From NCBI GenBank assembly GCA_032622095.1, contig CP136066.1:47714911-47778910 (forward strand): 64,000 bases of DNA, given 5' to 3'. Position 1 is the stretch's first letter; each line of letters starts with the position of its first letter. The DNA is from Siphonodentalium dalli (Eukaryota > Mollusca > Scaphopoda > Gadilida > Siphonodentaliidae). The notes beneath the pieces were generated by a model. That model saw only the letters and a program-made list of their open reading frames with translations, searched no databases and was not told the DNA's origin. The position numbers and the translations under genes are program-made. This document shows positions 45,959 through 58,380 of the stretch, piece by piece.

Positions 45959-46358
45959 TTAACCCTTTACCCAACATAACGGCCCTGTGCCAATGCATTC
46001 TCTTATATATGCGAGTCGACCATAGGTCGCCTCGCATATATAAGAGAATGCATTGGCTTAACACATTACAAATTATAAAATTGTTAAAGAATGTAAGAAA
46101 AAATGGTAAAAAGTGTTAAAAACAGATTTTTTTTAGGCCAATGCATTCTCTTATATATGCGAGGCGACCTATGGTCGACTCGCATATATAAGAGAATGCA
46201 TTGGCACAGGGCATAACTGTAACCATCACAATGTGGTCAATGAGCCGGTTCCAATGATATCCATATGTTTATGGTTTTATTGAGACAGACCCAAGATAAT
46301 TTAGGCTGTTGAAGCTTCATTCGGGCGTTTCTGGGCGTTCTGTTGGGTAACGGATTAA
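45959..46358 (+). mobile_element. Full-length TTAACCCTTTACCC MITE, 400 bp, with paired 69-bp palindromes
   Basis: TTAA at 45959-45962 and 46355-46358; inverted ends CCCTTTACCCAACATAACGG and (complement) TCCGTTACCCAACAGAACGC. Inside are palindromes at 45989-46057 and 46137-46205 separated by 79 bp of A/T-rich spacer, then GAGACAGACCCAAGATAATT near the right end. This is the most complete copy and serves as reference for 44863-45202 and 42848-43040. Confidence 0.8.
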
Positions 46359-47745
46359 ATACAGACTTGTGCCTGGCACACTTTGGTGGGTTCTGATCAG
46401 ATAATCCAAACTGGAGTTATCGGTCAGAAACCAAACGTTCACGAACAGACGGACACACAGACAGATAACATAATTATAGCACGACCGTCTTTTCAAACGG
46501 GCGTATAACAAGTCATCACTCTGAATAATCATTGGACTAAACCATATTCAAACATGTCCTGACAGACTATAGCGTATGTATACCAAAGTTGATTCCGACG
46601 AGATATAACTGAAATCAGCAGAACAACCAGGAACAACCCTATATATTAAATTCCAATTTGGCCGCGGGGGTGGGGGTGTCACGAACACATCGGTACACAG
46701 TAACACAGGGCCGGTGGGTGGACGGTCGGAGCTCCGGTGCTCGCTAATTTCTTCCTTCTGGGTTTTGTCCTAATTGTTTACCAAGTTAATACCAACACTG
46801 AGACTGTTCTATTAATAAAACCCTTTTGGTAGGAGGGTGAATATATATGTTGCAATGCCTGGGTGCTTTAATTTGCCTCAGATTAAATCGAGGTCTAAAG
46901 TTCATATATATAACATCATGGACAATAACTTTTGAGGGAATAATTTATTTTAAAAATGGATAAATATTTAGCAAAAAAAAAAGAAGACGGATATTATCAT
47001 AATTTATATAAAACTTAAATGTTATAATATCCTGTTAATATCTACATTGAACAGGATATATATTAGCTGTTCTAGATGTGCTCCACTCATTAATGACCCA
47101 ATTGATAGAGATCGATGAATATGATACGGGTTCAATTAACTGCGTATCACATTAGTGATATGAAGCCAGGTATATATTCATATATAGTCAAGAAGTTTTC
47201 TATAGCAGATTAGAACATGGCAGAATACTCTCTAAATATGCACCCATTCTCCATAAAAACAAGGGCGGTCAAATGTATGTGCATATGTACAAAATATTTT
47301 CACATCCACTGGTCCTGATGAAGGATAATATCAATTAGAAACCAGTAGGAACTTTTTGCAAATGATTATCCGTTTCTGGAGTTTCTCCCTATAAAGCCTC
47401 GGTGCTTTTCTCTCTTTATTATAGAAAACCTGCATATTCGCGTCCACTTTAAATTGTATAAAAACACAAGATAAAACAATCACATTCGTGATTAATATTT
47501 TGCAGATCCCCCCTCATGATTTGACCTGTAGTTTTGTGCTACAACACATATCAAATTTGATTCAGCCATGATTGAGCCAGATTTCCTTCCACCTGGCTTA
47601 CATTCTCATCAATGGATTAGATTCTTTGCAAAATCAACAAATTCCTTGTGGAATATGTATCTTTCACGGTCATCCCAAGATCTTATCACTTATACCTAAT
47701 AAATTTCAGCTGTACAATATCTATGAAAATGCCTAATTTGAATTC
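46359..47745. other. Unassigned 1.4 kb; GACA-type tail at 46442-46468
   Basis: TTCTGATCAGATAATCC, then GGTCAGAAACC and a GACGGACACACAGACAG run, resemble the tail of the repeats at 8339 and 24345. A G-rich run lies near 46662. No gene is recognised. Confidence 0.4.
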
Positions 47746-47991
47746 TCAATAAATCATAACCAGACAGCCCTGATTGTCGTATACAGGGTTCAAACTTGCG
47801 CCACAGTTTGCGGTTTCGTGCTGTGGATCTTCTGAGGGACTCTTGGTCTGTGTGGGCGTCTGTCCCGGAGGACAGCTAATTGCTTTGTCGCCTGGGTCGC
47901 TGCTCGCACAGCCAGAGTCAATGAGTGGATTCACAGCATGGACCCGCAAACTCTGATCTCTATTGCATACTTGTAGATCAAGGCATGTCAA
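47746..47991 (-). CDS. Weak candidate exon, cysteine-containing, unidentified
   Basis: The minus-strand ORF stands out because its central 190 bp is much more GC-rich than the roughly 33% GC flanks. The peptide is polar, with four spaced cysteines in the central part (SGCASSDPG, SCPPGQTPTQ, ANCGASLNP, QGCLV) and a Thr/Ser/Pro-rich linker, which would suit an extracellular linker region. Possible splice sites (ATCTACAAG acceptor-like, CTGGTTATG donor-like) are weak. The plus strand is also open (47774-47956). I do not recognise a family, and it may be a non-coding repeat. Confidence 0.2.
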   Translation of the reverse strand: MTCLDLQVCNRDQSLRVHAVNPLIDSGCASSDPGDKAISCPPGQTPTQTKSPSEDPQHETANCGASLNPVYDNQGCLVMIY

Positions 47992-48264
47992 TGTCTAAGT
48001 GACATTTTATCTATGGTGCATGTTTTGTAGGTCTAGGCTGGGGAAGTGGGGCCATCTCGGTGGTCGCGTGACAAATGTGTAAATATGTTCTTTTCTACTG
48101 AATTGTGCTTTGTTCTATATGTATTTTATGTATTTGTGTAACTCTTCATATGATGGAGGATAGAAATAAATATATATATATAAAAATGCCGGGTATATAT
48201 AGCGTCACTCGGTATATGATGTCAGGGATGGGACATGCACGTCATGAGGAAATTTCATTTAAAA
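47992..48264. other. Unassigned
   Basis: AT-rich, with a short TATATA run at about 48171. Nothing is recognised. Confidence 0.35.
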
Positions 48265-48480
48265 GGTACTCAATCCGATTTAACGCTCCTAAATTACTAT
48301 TTCTTTGGCATTGGGGGTAACGAAATATTTGATTCGAGTCGATGAACACATCAACGTCTGAGTGATCACATATCGATTTTTGAAGTTTGTTATTTCAATT
48401 ATTTGTGGCCCAGAAACACGCCGTCAAATGGATGGTATCGGTCAAAATTGCGGATGAAGATGGATAACTCTAAAAACAAG
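48265..48480 (+). repeat. Dispersed repeat AAAGGTACTCAATCCGAT, copy 1
   Basis: AAGGTACTCAATCCGATTTA, CTATTTCTTTGGCATTGGGG and ATTTGATTCGAGTCG are shared with 51784-52010. The ATATCGAT/TGAAGTTTGTTA portion is also shared, inverted, with 52790-52920. Confidence 0.75.
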
Positions 48481-51400
48481 GGGTATATAATACGGCCAAA
48501 TTTCGTGAATACTCAAGTGATAATACGGTCGAAAAATTGTTGAGTTATCACTTCCGACAGACGGATGCATGCACGAAATCGGCGAAATTCTAAACCAAAT
48601 TGAGCGTTTGAATTGAATTATTTGTTATCGTATAGTCAACAAAACATACAGGTACATCAATAAATTATCCCATCATATACTATGGTTTTAATAATAAAGA
48701 CAAACCTTATCAATACAAATTCAGGAACATGTAATAAGATATACATCACTCGGTTTTCTTAAATGGTTTGAATCACATATATATAATATTAATACTTGCG
48801 TCATGGTAACTTTATAAACGCTATAACTTTAAGAAAAATACTTTTTAACACATACTTATATTTAGCAGCGACAGCAATCTGTAGAATTGATTTCAGTTCG
48901 GATTTTCCCAGTAATAGTGGGATAATAGTTTTCTCGCAGGTCGTTAAGTTCGGTACATATAAAATAACAAAATGATATTCATCACAGACATTTTCGCCAC
49001 ATATATCATGCGGACATTTCGTGTTTTTACGTGTATTTTTATTCCTTGCACCTGCATTCCTCCACTGGTAGTCTGTAATTTGCTGTTCTAAATTTCAGTA
49101 TAGGGGGAAATATAGAACCATAGAAGGTTTTTCCAAGTATGGCGGGGGGATTTTTTTTCCGGGCACGTATGCCGGGGGTCGATGGGACCAACAAATAATG
49201 TTTTCCGCAACTCAAAACTTTTTTTCCTGCAAGTAGTTTGACTGTTTTTGCAATGGATTTGGCTTAAAACACCTTAGAATAAGAGAAATAATGTAATTCT
49301 AATTGCTAAACTGACTGCAGGCAGTTATCGTGTAAATCTAACATTTTTATTGAAGTGTTTTGCCAGTTACAATTCATTCTGGCTTGATCTAGACCATTTT
49401 CAAATGAATATGGACAGTTCAGTTTCTCAGAATAACGCAGAATGAATTGTAACCTACACAAATCTGAAATAAATAAATGCGACATTTCTTCACATTACGT
49501 GTAGGTGCGCGGGCAGCAGTAAGTCCTGTGTATATAGGGGACTGAACTCTGCATGGAGCTTGATATATGATGCGGAAGACACATCACGCATTTTATAAAA
49601 AAAATGGCTAAATTGTTGAGTTGTCACATTGCATGGGTCTTACATAGGTTTTACGAAATACTTTGGGCGTGAGTGCAATTCGATTACGCAATTACTTTTA
49701 ACACTAACCAAACGCGCTTTTAAAAGTATAATTCAATTAAATGCATGTTCTTAATTCAAGGGAATATCTAGAAATTAATTTTATTCGCTAATTTAACATT
49801 TCCGTTTTCTCGCCTTGGCTCATTCAAGTTTTAAATATACCTAATAAATAACATCTATTTGGCGTCTGTGTTCATATGAGATGGATTGGTATACCCATCT
49901 TAAAGACATATTATATACTTGTTTGGTGCATGAAACTGATATGTTAGTATTCAGGCGCTATGACAACTTGAGGAATGTAACAGTCTACTAACATCGCCGA
50001 AAATATGATGCAAATCGACCGTACCACTCCATAGAAAACATCGTCAGAAATATGCTCAATTATAAATATTTACTACTCGATTCGGAACGCATCTATCAGC
50101 GATAAACTAATGAAAACGATTTCGCAATCGAGAGTCACTGCATTTAATTCATATACAAGAATGACGGTGTATGTTGTCAATTTGGATATACTATTTGTAA
50201 AAATTACTACTTTGAACATAATTATTCTCCATTTCTATTTGATCACCATACCGGAGTGTTTCATATCACTTTAAATTGAGAAATTGAATTACGCTTTATT
50301 ACAATAAATTGCGCTCTTTGTCTCGAAAACAAAACAAACAATCTAAAAAAGCAAACATGCAAGAAAACAAAAAGATCGAAAACAATACAAATATAAGACA
50401 AAGAAAAAAACGAGCAAAAACAACACACAAATAAATACAAGGCAAATAACAAAACTAATCAAAGAACAGGGGGAAAAAATCACAAACACAAAAAAAACAA
50501 ACAAACAGAACAATCAGTCGAGTATACGTATACATACCCCTTCCCAAACGAAACGAAACCTATAATATAAGTCCAATAAAATTTAAATAAAATATGAAAA
50601 TATTTTCATAAAGAAAAGAAATTTAAATGTTGAAGAAAGTAAAAGTGTTTCTTACCAAAATCACCAAGAACACGTTAATAATATTTGGATCTATTGGCAA
50701 TGTGCCATGATGATGATGAGTCGCCGCGATTCTAGTTCTGAAGTCCCCGAACTGATTCCACAGAATACCAAGAGGCCACTACGTCACATAATTCCAGCCA
50801 ATCTAAAACGACCTTCGGGCATACGACATCGGTTTCAGCAGACGACACTTGTTAAACAGGTATTGTAACAGCGGGATTTACGAGTTGTGAAATGGCTAAA
50901 CATCAGCGATCTATCCGCCTAACACAATACCAATCAATAAACATTGATCGACTTTATTTGTCACGGATCTGAATAAATCATGTTCTACCCAAACATAATT
51001 CCCCGTTCGTCTTAGTGATCTTTACTGTTCGATCACGAACACCGATTTGACGTTCGCTTGCCACACAAATTCCACGCAACATTTCAAAAGGATTTCATTA
51101 GTTGTCAGTAGATAGGAAGCGAATCACAATATTTTCAATATTAATTAAATGTGACCGACATCCATGCACTGACATGCGAAACAGTTTACACCCGATCAAA
51201 CGAAAAATAATTTAATCATCCGACATGAGATGCGTGCAGTACATTTCAGTACAAGGATTGGATTATGATGTTATGTCCCAAAGATTGGGGCATGTAAACA
51301 TATATTTGGTCGAATTGCCTGATTTGGTCATATATACGGATAAAGAATTGAATCGAATTGGATAATTATATTTAAAATACACATGAACAATACAAAGACA

Positions 51401-51499
51401 GTATAACACATGACAAGATAATGTATAGTAAATATTCCTGGGGTAACATAGCCTTCTCTGACTGTCTTCAGACTTGCTCTCTTGGTCACAGTCTTTAGA
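48481..51499. other. Unassigned 3 kb; A/C-rich tract at 50290-50520
   Basis: No gene is recognised. The segment 50290-50520 is strongly A/C-rich on the plus strand (AACAAACAATCTAAAAAAGC, ACAAACAAACAGAACAATC) and gives a Phe/Cys-rich minus ORF that is rejected. 49138-49190 holds G-runs. Nothing else stands out. Confidence 0.4.
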
Positions 51500-51585
51500 C
51501 GCTTTGTCTAATCACCGAAGTTAAGCGACGTTTATCCTTGGGTGGTTGACCGGCTTGGGATTCCGCCAACTTTCGGTGTGACTCC
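51500..51585 (+). ncRNA. 5S-rRNA-like fragment (pseudogene or SINE head)
   Basis: AATCACCGAAGTTAAGCGAC, then CTTGGGTGGTTGACCGGCTT and GGGATTCCG, correspond to the internal promoter and 3' half of 5S rRNA (usually GATCACCGAAGTTAAGC ... CTTGGATGGGTGACC ... GGGAATACCG), with several mismatches and a shortened middle. The 5' third of the gene is not recognisable. It is more likely a 5S-derived SINE head or a decayed pseudogene than a working 5S gene. Confidence 0.55.
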
Positions 51586-51783
51586 CCCACTTCTCTCGCG
51601 TTCAGTTACACTTGTGACATAGATAGTGGAACAGAATTGGAAACAAGAGTGAACAATGAATACATGTCCAGGGATGGTATTCCTATTTCCAGGCTAATAA
51701 CAAATATGGTAAAAAGACACAAGTATCGGATAAGGGGGTGGGTCCCAAATAAACCAAAAACGTTGTGAGTTTAATAAACACTT
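51586..51783. other. Unassigned, possible SINE body downstream of the 5S-like fragment
   Basis: If the 5S-like fragment is a SINE head, this would be its body. No tail repeat or target duplication could be placed. Confidence 0.25.
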
Positions 51784-52010
51784 TAAAGGTACTCAATCCG
51801 ATCAGACGCTCCTAAAATACTATTTCTTTGGCTTCGGGGGTAAACAATATTTGATTCGAGTCGCGGAACCCACCCATCAAAGCTCAGAGTGATTAGATAT
51901 CGATGTTTGAAGTTTGTTAATTTTTGGAGCACTACATGGGCCAAAACTTCTCCAGATCCACGGGCTCAAACTGGCAAATTGCGGTTGTAAGATGGATAAC
52001 TGCAAAATCT
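51784..52010 (+). repeat. Dispersed repeat AAAGGTACTCAATCCGAT, copy 2
   Basis: Matches 48265-48480 over its length, with AGACGCTCCTAAAATACTAT and GATATCGATGTTTGAAGTTT. A short third start (AAAGGTACTCAATCCGATCA) is at 52557. Confidence 0.75.
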
Positions 52011-52789
52011 CTGTCAATAGCGAAGTAACATTTCCGTAGGAACATAAGCATAACTTTTGACCTAAAATTCGAGCAGGGGAGCACGAATTGCAACACAAGA
52101 ATGTAATGCACTTAAGACAAACAAAAGTGGGGGTCGAATTTCAATCTGAATTTCGAACTTTGAACGAATCTCCACCGAATTTGAACGCTTAGATTGAAAT
52201 TCAATCCTATAGATCGAGTAATTTCTCGAAGCTGAGCGTTAATTTCCTAGATTCTCTTATGGAAAGTATCAAAACTGCCAAGTTTCAGTCCGATCCAGCC
52301 ATAAACAGTGCCACTTCCCTCCGGCACCTTAATATTGAATGCGAAATTTGTTTTAATCAGCATTTCACAGCATGAACGCATGTTATTATATGATTATGTC
52401 CTGAGATTCCTTCAAATCGTGTCATGCTATGAATAATTTAAACGTAAATATATAAAAATCAATATATTTGCATCCTTCACACAGGTATGCGTGTTTGCAA
52501 ATATACACATAGAGAAAATGATGTGGAAATTTCAATATTTTCACACATTACATATTAAAGGTACTCAATCCGATCAGAGGGTCCTCACATCATCAAGATG
52601 CAACAACATTTCTTTAAAATACGCTATGTTATCAGAATCGATTAATTAGAACAATATAATGCTAACCGCGCTGTCAACTATGGTATATATTTTCAAAAAA
52701 GTTATTTATCAACATTTTGTTCAACGAAATATGACCGTATTATCACTTTCGTATCACAAAAGTTGGCTGTATTACCACTTTATTTTAGA
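52011..52789. other. Unassigned
   Basis: No gene is recognised. A 5' fragment of the AAAGGTACTCAATCCGAT repeat lies at 52557-52585. Confidence 0.4.
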
Positions 52790-53010
52790 GTTATCCATCT
52801 TCATCCGCAATTTTGTCCGAGACTATCGGATTTCGACTCGTTTCTGGGCCACAAATTATAACACATCTCGAGAAATAACAAACTTCAAAAATCGATATCA
52901 GATCACTCTGAGCTGTGCTTAGTGTGGTGCGGTGACTCGGGGTACCCTGGCGGAGGTTATAACGATATTAGTTTTTCCAACTTTTGATTACAAATTTCTG
53001 TTGATTAAAT
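52790..53010 (-). repeat. Inverted partner of the same repeat, followed by a GACTCGGGGTACCC repeat
   Basis: GTTATCCATCTTCATCCGCA, GGGCCACAAATTATAA and CAAAAATCGATATCAGATCA are the reverse complement of 48345-48475. With 52557 it forms an element with inverted ends. From 52921 a different repeat begins (GGTGACTCGGGGTACCC), shared with 112-215. Confidence 0.6.
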
Positions 53011-55240
53011 AAATAACAACAAAAAATAACAAATACGCTCATTATGTGGCTATTTCAGCACCAGATGTCCGCTCTTTATAAATATGTTTTTACCGTGGCC
53101 AGCGCCATCCAATTAATGGGTATAAGTCCACGGTGGGCTTATAAATATCAGAACCAATTAAGTCCAATCTGAACCAATTTTAATATTTAGGTTCAATACG
53201 AACCTATTTGCCCTAAGCTATATCGAAGTAGCATTATAATATAATCACTATACATGTATATAATTATAAAAGAGTAGGATCTGACCGTCATGTACGCGGA
53301 ACGCACACGGTGGCTACATGCCCTAACGCACAAAGGGGACACAGGCCCCTCCGATGCTGAATAAAGGCTCTCGGAGGGAACCTGTTTCATCGAGTTTAGG
53401 ATAACAATATGTAAATACGTTTGTTTTTTCTTCAGTCGCTCACTATTCCGTTTCCGATTCCGGAACTTTAAAAGGCCCATTTAAAGTTCGAGTCATCGAT
53501 TATTTTTGTTAAAAGTGCCTTGATATACGGTGTTGATAACAATCTATAACATAAAATAATATGATAAGAACGTACTACGTTATTCGAAAACTTACTCCAT
53601 CCAAGGCCATGATATGTAAATATATAATTAGATTGGATGAATAATAATTGTACCCGCACAGGTTGATACTTTGAAGTATATTCTCAAGTCGCATGTGCCG
53701 GTTTAAATCCGGTTTCAATTGTGCCGTGTATTATATTTCACTGACTTGTACCGGTATATAACAATTGAATGTATGTTCCACGCACTGTTACTGAAAGCAT
53801 ACATATCATTTGGACCTTATTGGTTAAGGACATGGATGGCCTTCGTTATAGGTTATAATTTAGGAATACCAGTTACTAAATTATAATACCCTGACCCTGT
53901 ATGTTGTAAAGAATATACTAATATTATACTATAATAGTATAATACTATGATAGTATGAATGCTATATTATCCTCAAAACACACATTATGTGAGTCGAGCG
54001 TTTGTTTATATACAGCACATAGAGAGTGAGCAATAAGAACAACACTCAACACCGATTAAATGTGTTTAGGAGACTTATTCGCAGTGACTCATTCAACACC
54101 GAAATATTGAAAGGTGAGGGTTAGCTAGCGCTATACTGATACGTTATAAACAACTTGGTGGAATTTCTAACCAAAGTTCACTTAATGCATGGGGTATATC
54201 TGGCGATTAGTGTTTGGGTTATCTCATACTATTTACATACTCTTTGTTTACATACCATGGGGTTCATATACATGATTTAGAAATAGCATTTAATACAACT
54301 ATTAGTTATTTAAGTCAGGCATTTAGGTTCATTGTACCTGTGTACATCTGGTGGGCTAAGTCTTCATTTTGGAAGATTCGTCAGGACTCTATATATCAGC
54401 CATTTATTAACTCTGATATATGTTTGTAAAAGTAAAAAATAAAGTGATCCAGACAGACTGATGGACAAAACAAACCAAAGCACTGCCACTGATGGTTATT
54501 TAAACCAAATATCCGGCTACCACCTTTGACCAAAAAATCTTAACAAAATATGTACCATGCAAATTTCCATTGCGAGCTATTTCTGAATACTGAATAGAAC
54601 CTGGTATAAAATTGTCTACTGTGAGGGTTTACGAGCAGATAATTTAACCCATTCACAATACAAACCGTTCATAACACCACTCATACATTGCCTCAATAGC
54701 CCGAAGACGAGTGTGACTCGCCACACAGTAGTATTCAACCAGGCTATACTCATGATTCATTCAATGAACTGGATTTTGCATGTACACTTCTGCTACAGTG
54801 ATTGGTACTTGATAGCACTATTGGTGCTAATGATATGATATTATATGCATATCGCGATTCAATTTAGTCTTTTAGACTTGGAAAAATTATTGAAATTTCA
54901 GCACGCAGTGACGAATGGTGACCTCGTATAATGATAATTTTGTTTCTCATTTATAATAGCATCCTATTCAATGCCTAAGCTAAAATAAACACTCTGTAAC
55001 AAATGAATTGTACCCGGAGAAGTTCCAAAAAAAAGGGCACACTATCAGTTCAGAATATGCATTGCATGTACGCAGCAAAACACATTTCAAATAACTTGAA
55101 TTATAGGTATAAACGGACTGAAATGTAGAAATTACAGTGAGTTTGCACAACCTTCCCCGAAGCAGCATGCAATTTGCCCAAAGTTCCACAAATAGAGAGC
55201 GCCACTGTGTGGTAGGATTTACATGTCATCATGACATAAA
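53011..55240. other. Unassigned 2.2 kb; repeat fragment at 53325-53395
   Basis: 53325-53395 (GGCCCCTCCGATGCTGAATA, then AAGGCTC) is the reverse-oriented relative of 10590-10640. Short TATACTATAATAGTAT palindromic words occur at 53920-53960. The ORFs of 60-95 codons show no domain. Confidence 0.4.
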
Positions 55241-56596
55241 CTAGATCATGCCATGAATCTCTACTAAAGAGATCATATTCCACCTGTACAAAACCCGGGA
55301 ACTTTTTTAAAGTTTTGACAGGGAACCTTATAAAGTAAAAAAAAATAACATGGGGAATGTACTTCTTTGTTCATATATGTACCTGTGGCTTAATGATTTA
55401 TTCATCGGTACGTGAAGTTCCCAGCTCGATATTACAGAATTGCTTTCGCGTTATGTCGCTTAGGCCAAAGAAAAAAGATTGTATGTTTCCGGTAACGGAG
55501 CGAACAAATTAGGGTAGGTAGGGAAATTTTTGTTTTTAATTTTATTTCGATATTTTTTATCCAGCTGCAGACATATTGAACTACATCGACCGAAGTGACA
55601 TAATATGCCAACCCGTGTTGTGGGGAAAGTGTTACTTGATCAACACAGTGGAAACTGGAAATATACATTAAGGTTGATAAAAAAAATCAAATTTCATGCT
55701 TAGGTATGTTTTTTATTATTCACATACATGACATGTAGCACATTTTCATAAATTTGGCTATAAACTTGGTAGGAAATTGATGTCACTTAACTTTTTATAA
55801 GAATTTTACCAATAATATCACCATTATATATACTGTACTGTACTTGTATTATGACGACTACATCTCATTGTATGGGGGTAGCCAGTACATGTAGCTATAC
55901 CCCTAACATATGTGGTGATAACCTCTATACATGTATATATAGACCCACCATGTCTGTTGATAGTGTTCCATAACACATAAAGCACTGTAAAAGCAGGTAG
56001 GAGATAGTCTGAGATACACTCTCAGGAAATTAAAATTGCAAAATGTATGCTCATCAATCCACAACCCATCACACACCTGTGGCCGTTGAGACAGCCGTCA
56101 ATTCATGGTCACTTTTCACAGGTATATGCTAGAAACCATGTGTTTTGCACACTAAAGGTCATCAATATTTATGAGCATTAGTGGTAAAAAAAACAGTAAA
56201 TATTTGAAAATTTTGACTTTTTCTCAAAATATTAATAAAAAGTTTAGGGTCGGCGTGTTATTTTTAGGGTCGGTCGATGTACGGAAACATAGTATCTTTT
56301 TACTTTGGCATTACGACAATAATTTTCGTGACAGGGAATAAAATAAATATTTATCGCGGAATCGGGTCTCAAAAGTCATGTAAATAATATAATCTCGAGC
56401 TGGGAACTTCACTTACCGATGAATAATTCATTAAGCAACAGGTATGAACAAAGAAGTACATAACCCGCGTTACTTTATTATTTATAAGGTTCCCTGTCAA
56501 AACTTAAAAAAAACTTCCTGGGAATTCTAAAGGTGGAATATGATCACTACGGCATTCTAGCTTTAGTAGAGATTCACGAATCATGGCATGATCTAG
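55241..56596. mobile_element. 1.36-kb element with about 190-200-bp inverted ends
   Basis: Left arm 55241-55429 (CTAGATCATGCCATGAATCT ... TGAAGTTCCCAGCTCGA) and right arm 56394-56596 (TCGAGCTGGGAACTTCACTT ... TCATGGCATGATCTAG) are inverted copies with a few indels. The interior of about 960 bp has no ORF of note; the TTTAGGGTCGG word occurs twice near 56245-56275. Target duplication is not clear. Confidence 0.65.
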
Positions 56597-58380
56597 ACAT
56601 AAACAATCAGCATCCATCTTACTTCTTCTTACTTGTGTTGATATGTCGTTCCGTGTATTTATGTATCCTATTTATGTTACTTTCACAAAACTAGCACTAG
56701 TAGTATTCACATTCAAATTAAACAAAGCGGAATGCATATACAAATAGTACAATCCTTGAAGTTGAATTCACGTTGTGACAAGTGAGTAGTGTAAACTGGT
56801 AAATGTGATCACGATTCACGGTATTCACCGGAAATCTGGCCATTAATTAGAATCAGATAATTTTGAACTAACGCCCGCTAAATCCACGTTGAAAAGACGA
56901 AGTCAGAATAATTCCTCACGTCCAAGATGAAGCCTAATTTCATTTCAATTTCACGGATTTTAATTTTTGTTTTGAGAATTGTCCCGACCTTGTCCTTCAC
57001 CTTGTTGGAATAACCGGAAATGTGTTTTGATTATTTTTTCCGGTCTTCGCTAATGACAACTGTTGTTAAGCTTTGGAGTTGGAACATAGACTGCTGAGAA
57101 TTGATAAATTAGACGCATTTTTGCGATTAAATTCATTCAGTTGATGGCACCTATGATCTAGTTATCTTGCCAAGTTAACTTTCAGTTAATCATTCATTGA
57201 AACATGAACGGCAATAACAAAGACTCAGAGTTTGAAACTGTCAGTTTCGAACACAAACTTGACCAAGTCAGACTCAAACTTTCAGTTGGAGTCAAACAAC
57301 GGAAGTCTCAAATCACAGTAAAAGAAGTGTTTTGGTGACATTTTTCGGTCCGAAACAATATATGAAATATAATTTTTTATTTAGATCACTCACCTTCTAT
57401 GTATATAGTTTTCGTCTCATCCTTTTGTTGTGTGATAATAGGTAATTTGTGGAAATACTAACGCCGAGGTGGTGAGTTCTGTATTTGAACTACAAGGCTT
57501 AGCAACTGTAATGTCTATGCAACGTCAAATCTGATTGGTTAAGATAGACAATCTGACCAATGGGAAAATCGTTTTTATTGCGCATTTCATTTAAGAGAGC
57601 GCCACTTTACGTTACGTTAAGCGCGTGCTCTGATACTATTTTCAGGTAACGTGAACTATATATAGAACACAATAATACAGCTTCATAGGTATACGGATCT
57701 CATGCGCGTTACCGTCATGAAAACTTTCAGATTTCGCTTCGCGAAATCTGATTAAGTTTTCTATAATTATAATACAACAATTCATCACCATTTGGAACGT
57801 CTGTGTCTCAGAAGGTGCCCATAGAGTGATAGCAAATAGCTGAAATCATAGAAACATTTCCCCTGTTTCGCTACCAGAATGCAACAGAATTCAGCCTAGA
57901 ATATAGTGTTATTCCACATCCATTGAAAATAATAGACTTTGCAGTAAAGTCCAGATGAAACTTAAGCAGAGAAAACACGTCGGTACCTCACAAAAACAAC
58001 ATGTTCACAGTTTATTACAACGGATAAGTTGATGGTATATACGATATTTGGAGCTTCCTCTTTCAAATGATATATAATATGGCATATATTTTTTATAATG
58101 TGATCTGGGGGTTCGAAAATTGTGGGGCCGAACATCGTGTTCGAAGTGGTATTTTTATTACTTCAATGCGTCTTTCTGGAAAATGTCTTGTTAGTAGAAG
58201 TGTATCTCAGGTATGTATTTCGATGCATGGACAAATTAAGATGCGAATAAATGGATGTATTTTGGAGCGCAGATCTCCATGCGCCATGCTATGTAGGCCT
58301 ATATATACGTGCATGGGTGCTGTTTCATTATACCTGCATACAGTGCATAGGCAATTTTGAACAATTGTACTCCGTTCCAG
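56597..58380. other. Unassigned 1.8 kb; possible promoter/5' exon near 57000-57340
   Basis: Weak signs only. An ETS-like ACCGGAAATG lies at 57015. An ATG in good context (GAAACATGA, 57205) opens 44 codons ending in QITVKEVFW, then TGA at 57337-57339. A palindrome CAGATTTCGCTTCGCGAAAT, then CTG, is at 57728-57750. None of this proves a gene. Confidence 0.2.

Noticed and set aside
50261-50452. Phe/Cys-rich minus ORF
   Set aside because: Arises from the A/C-rich low-complexity tract.
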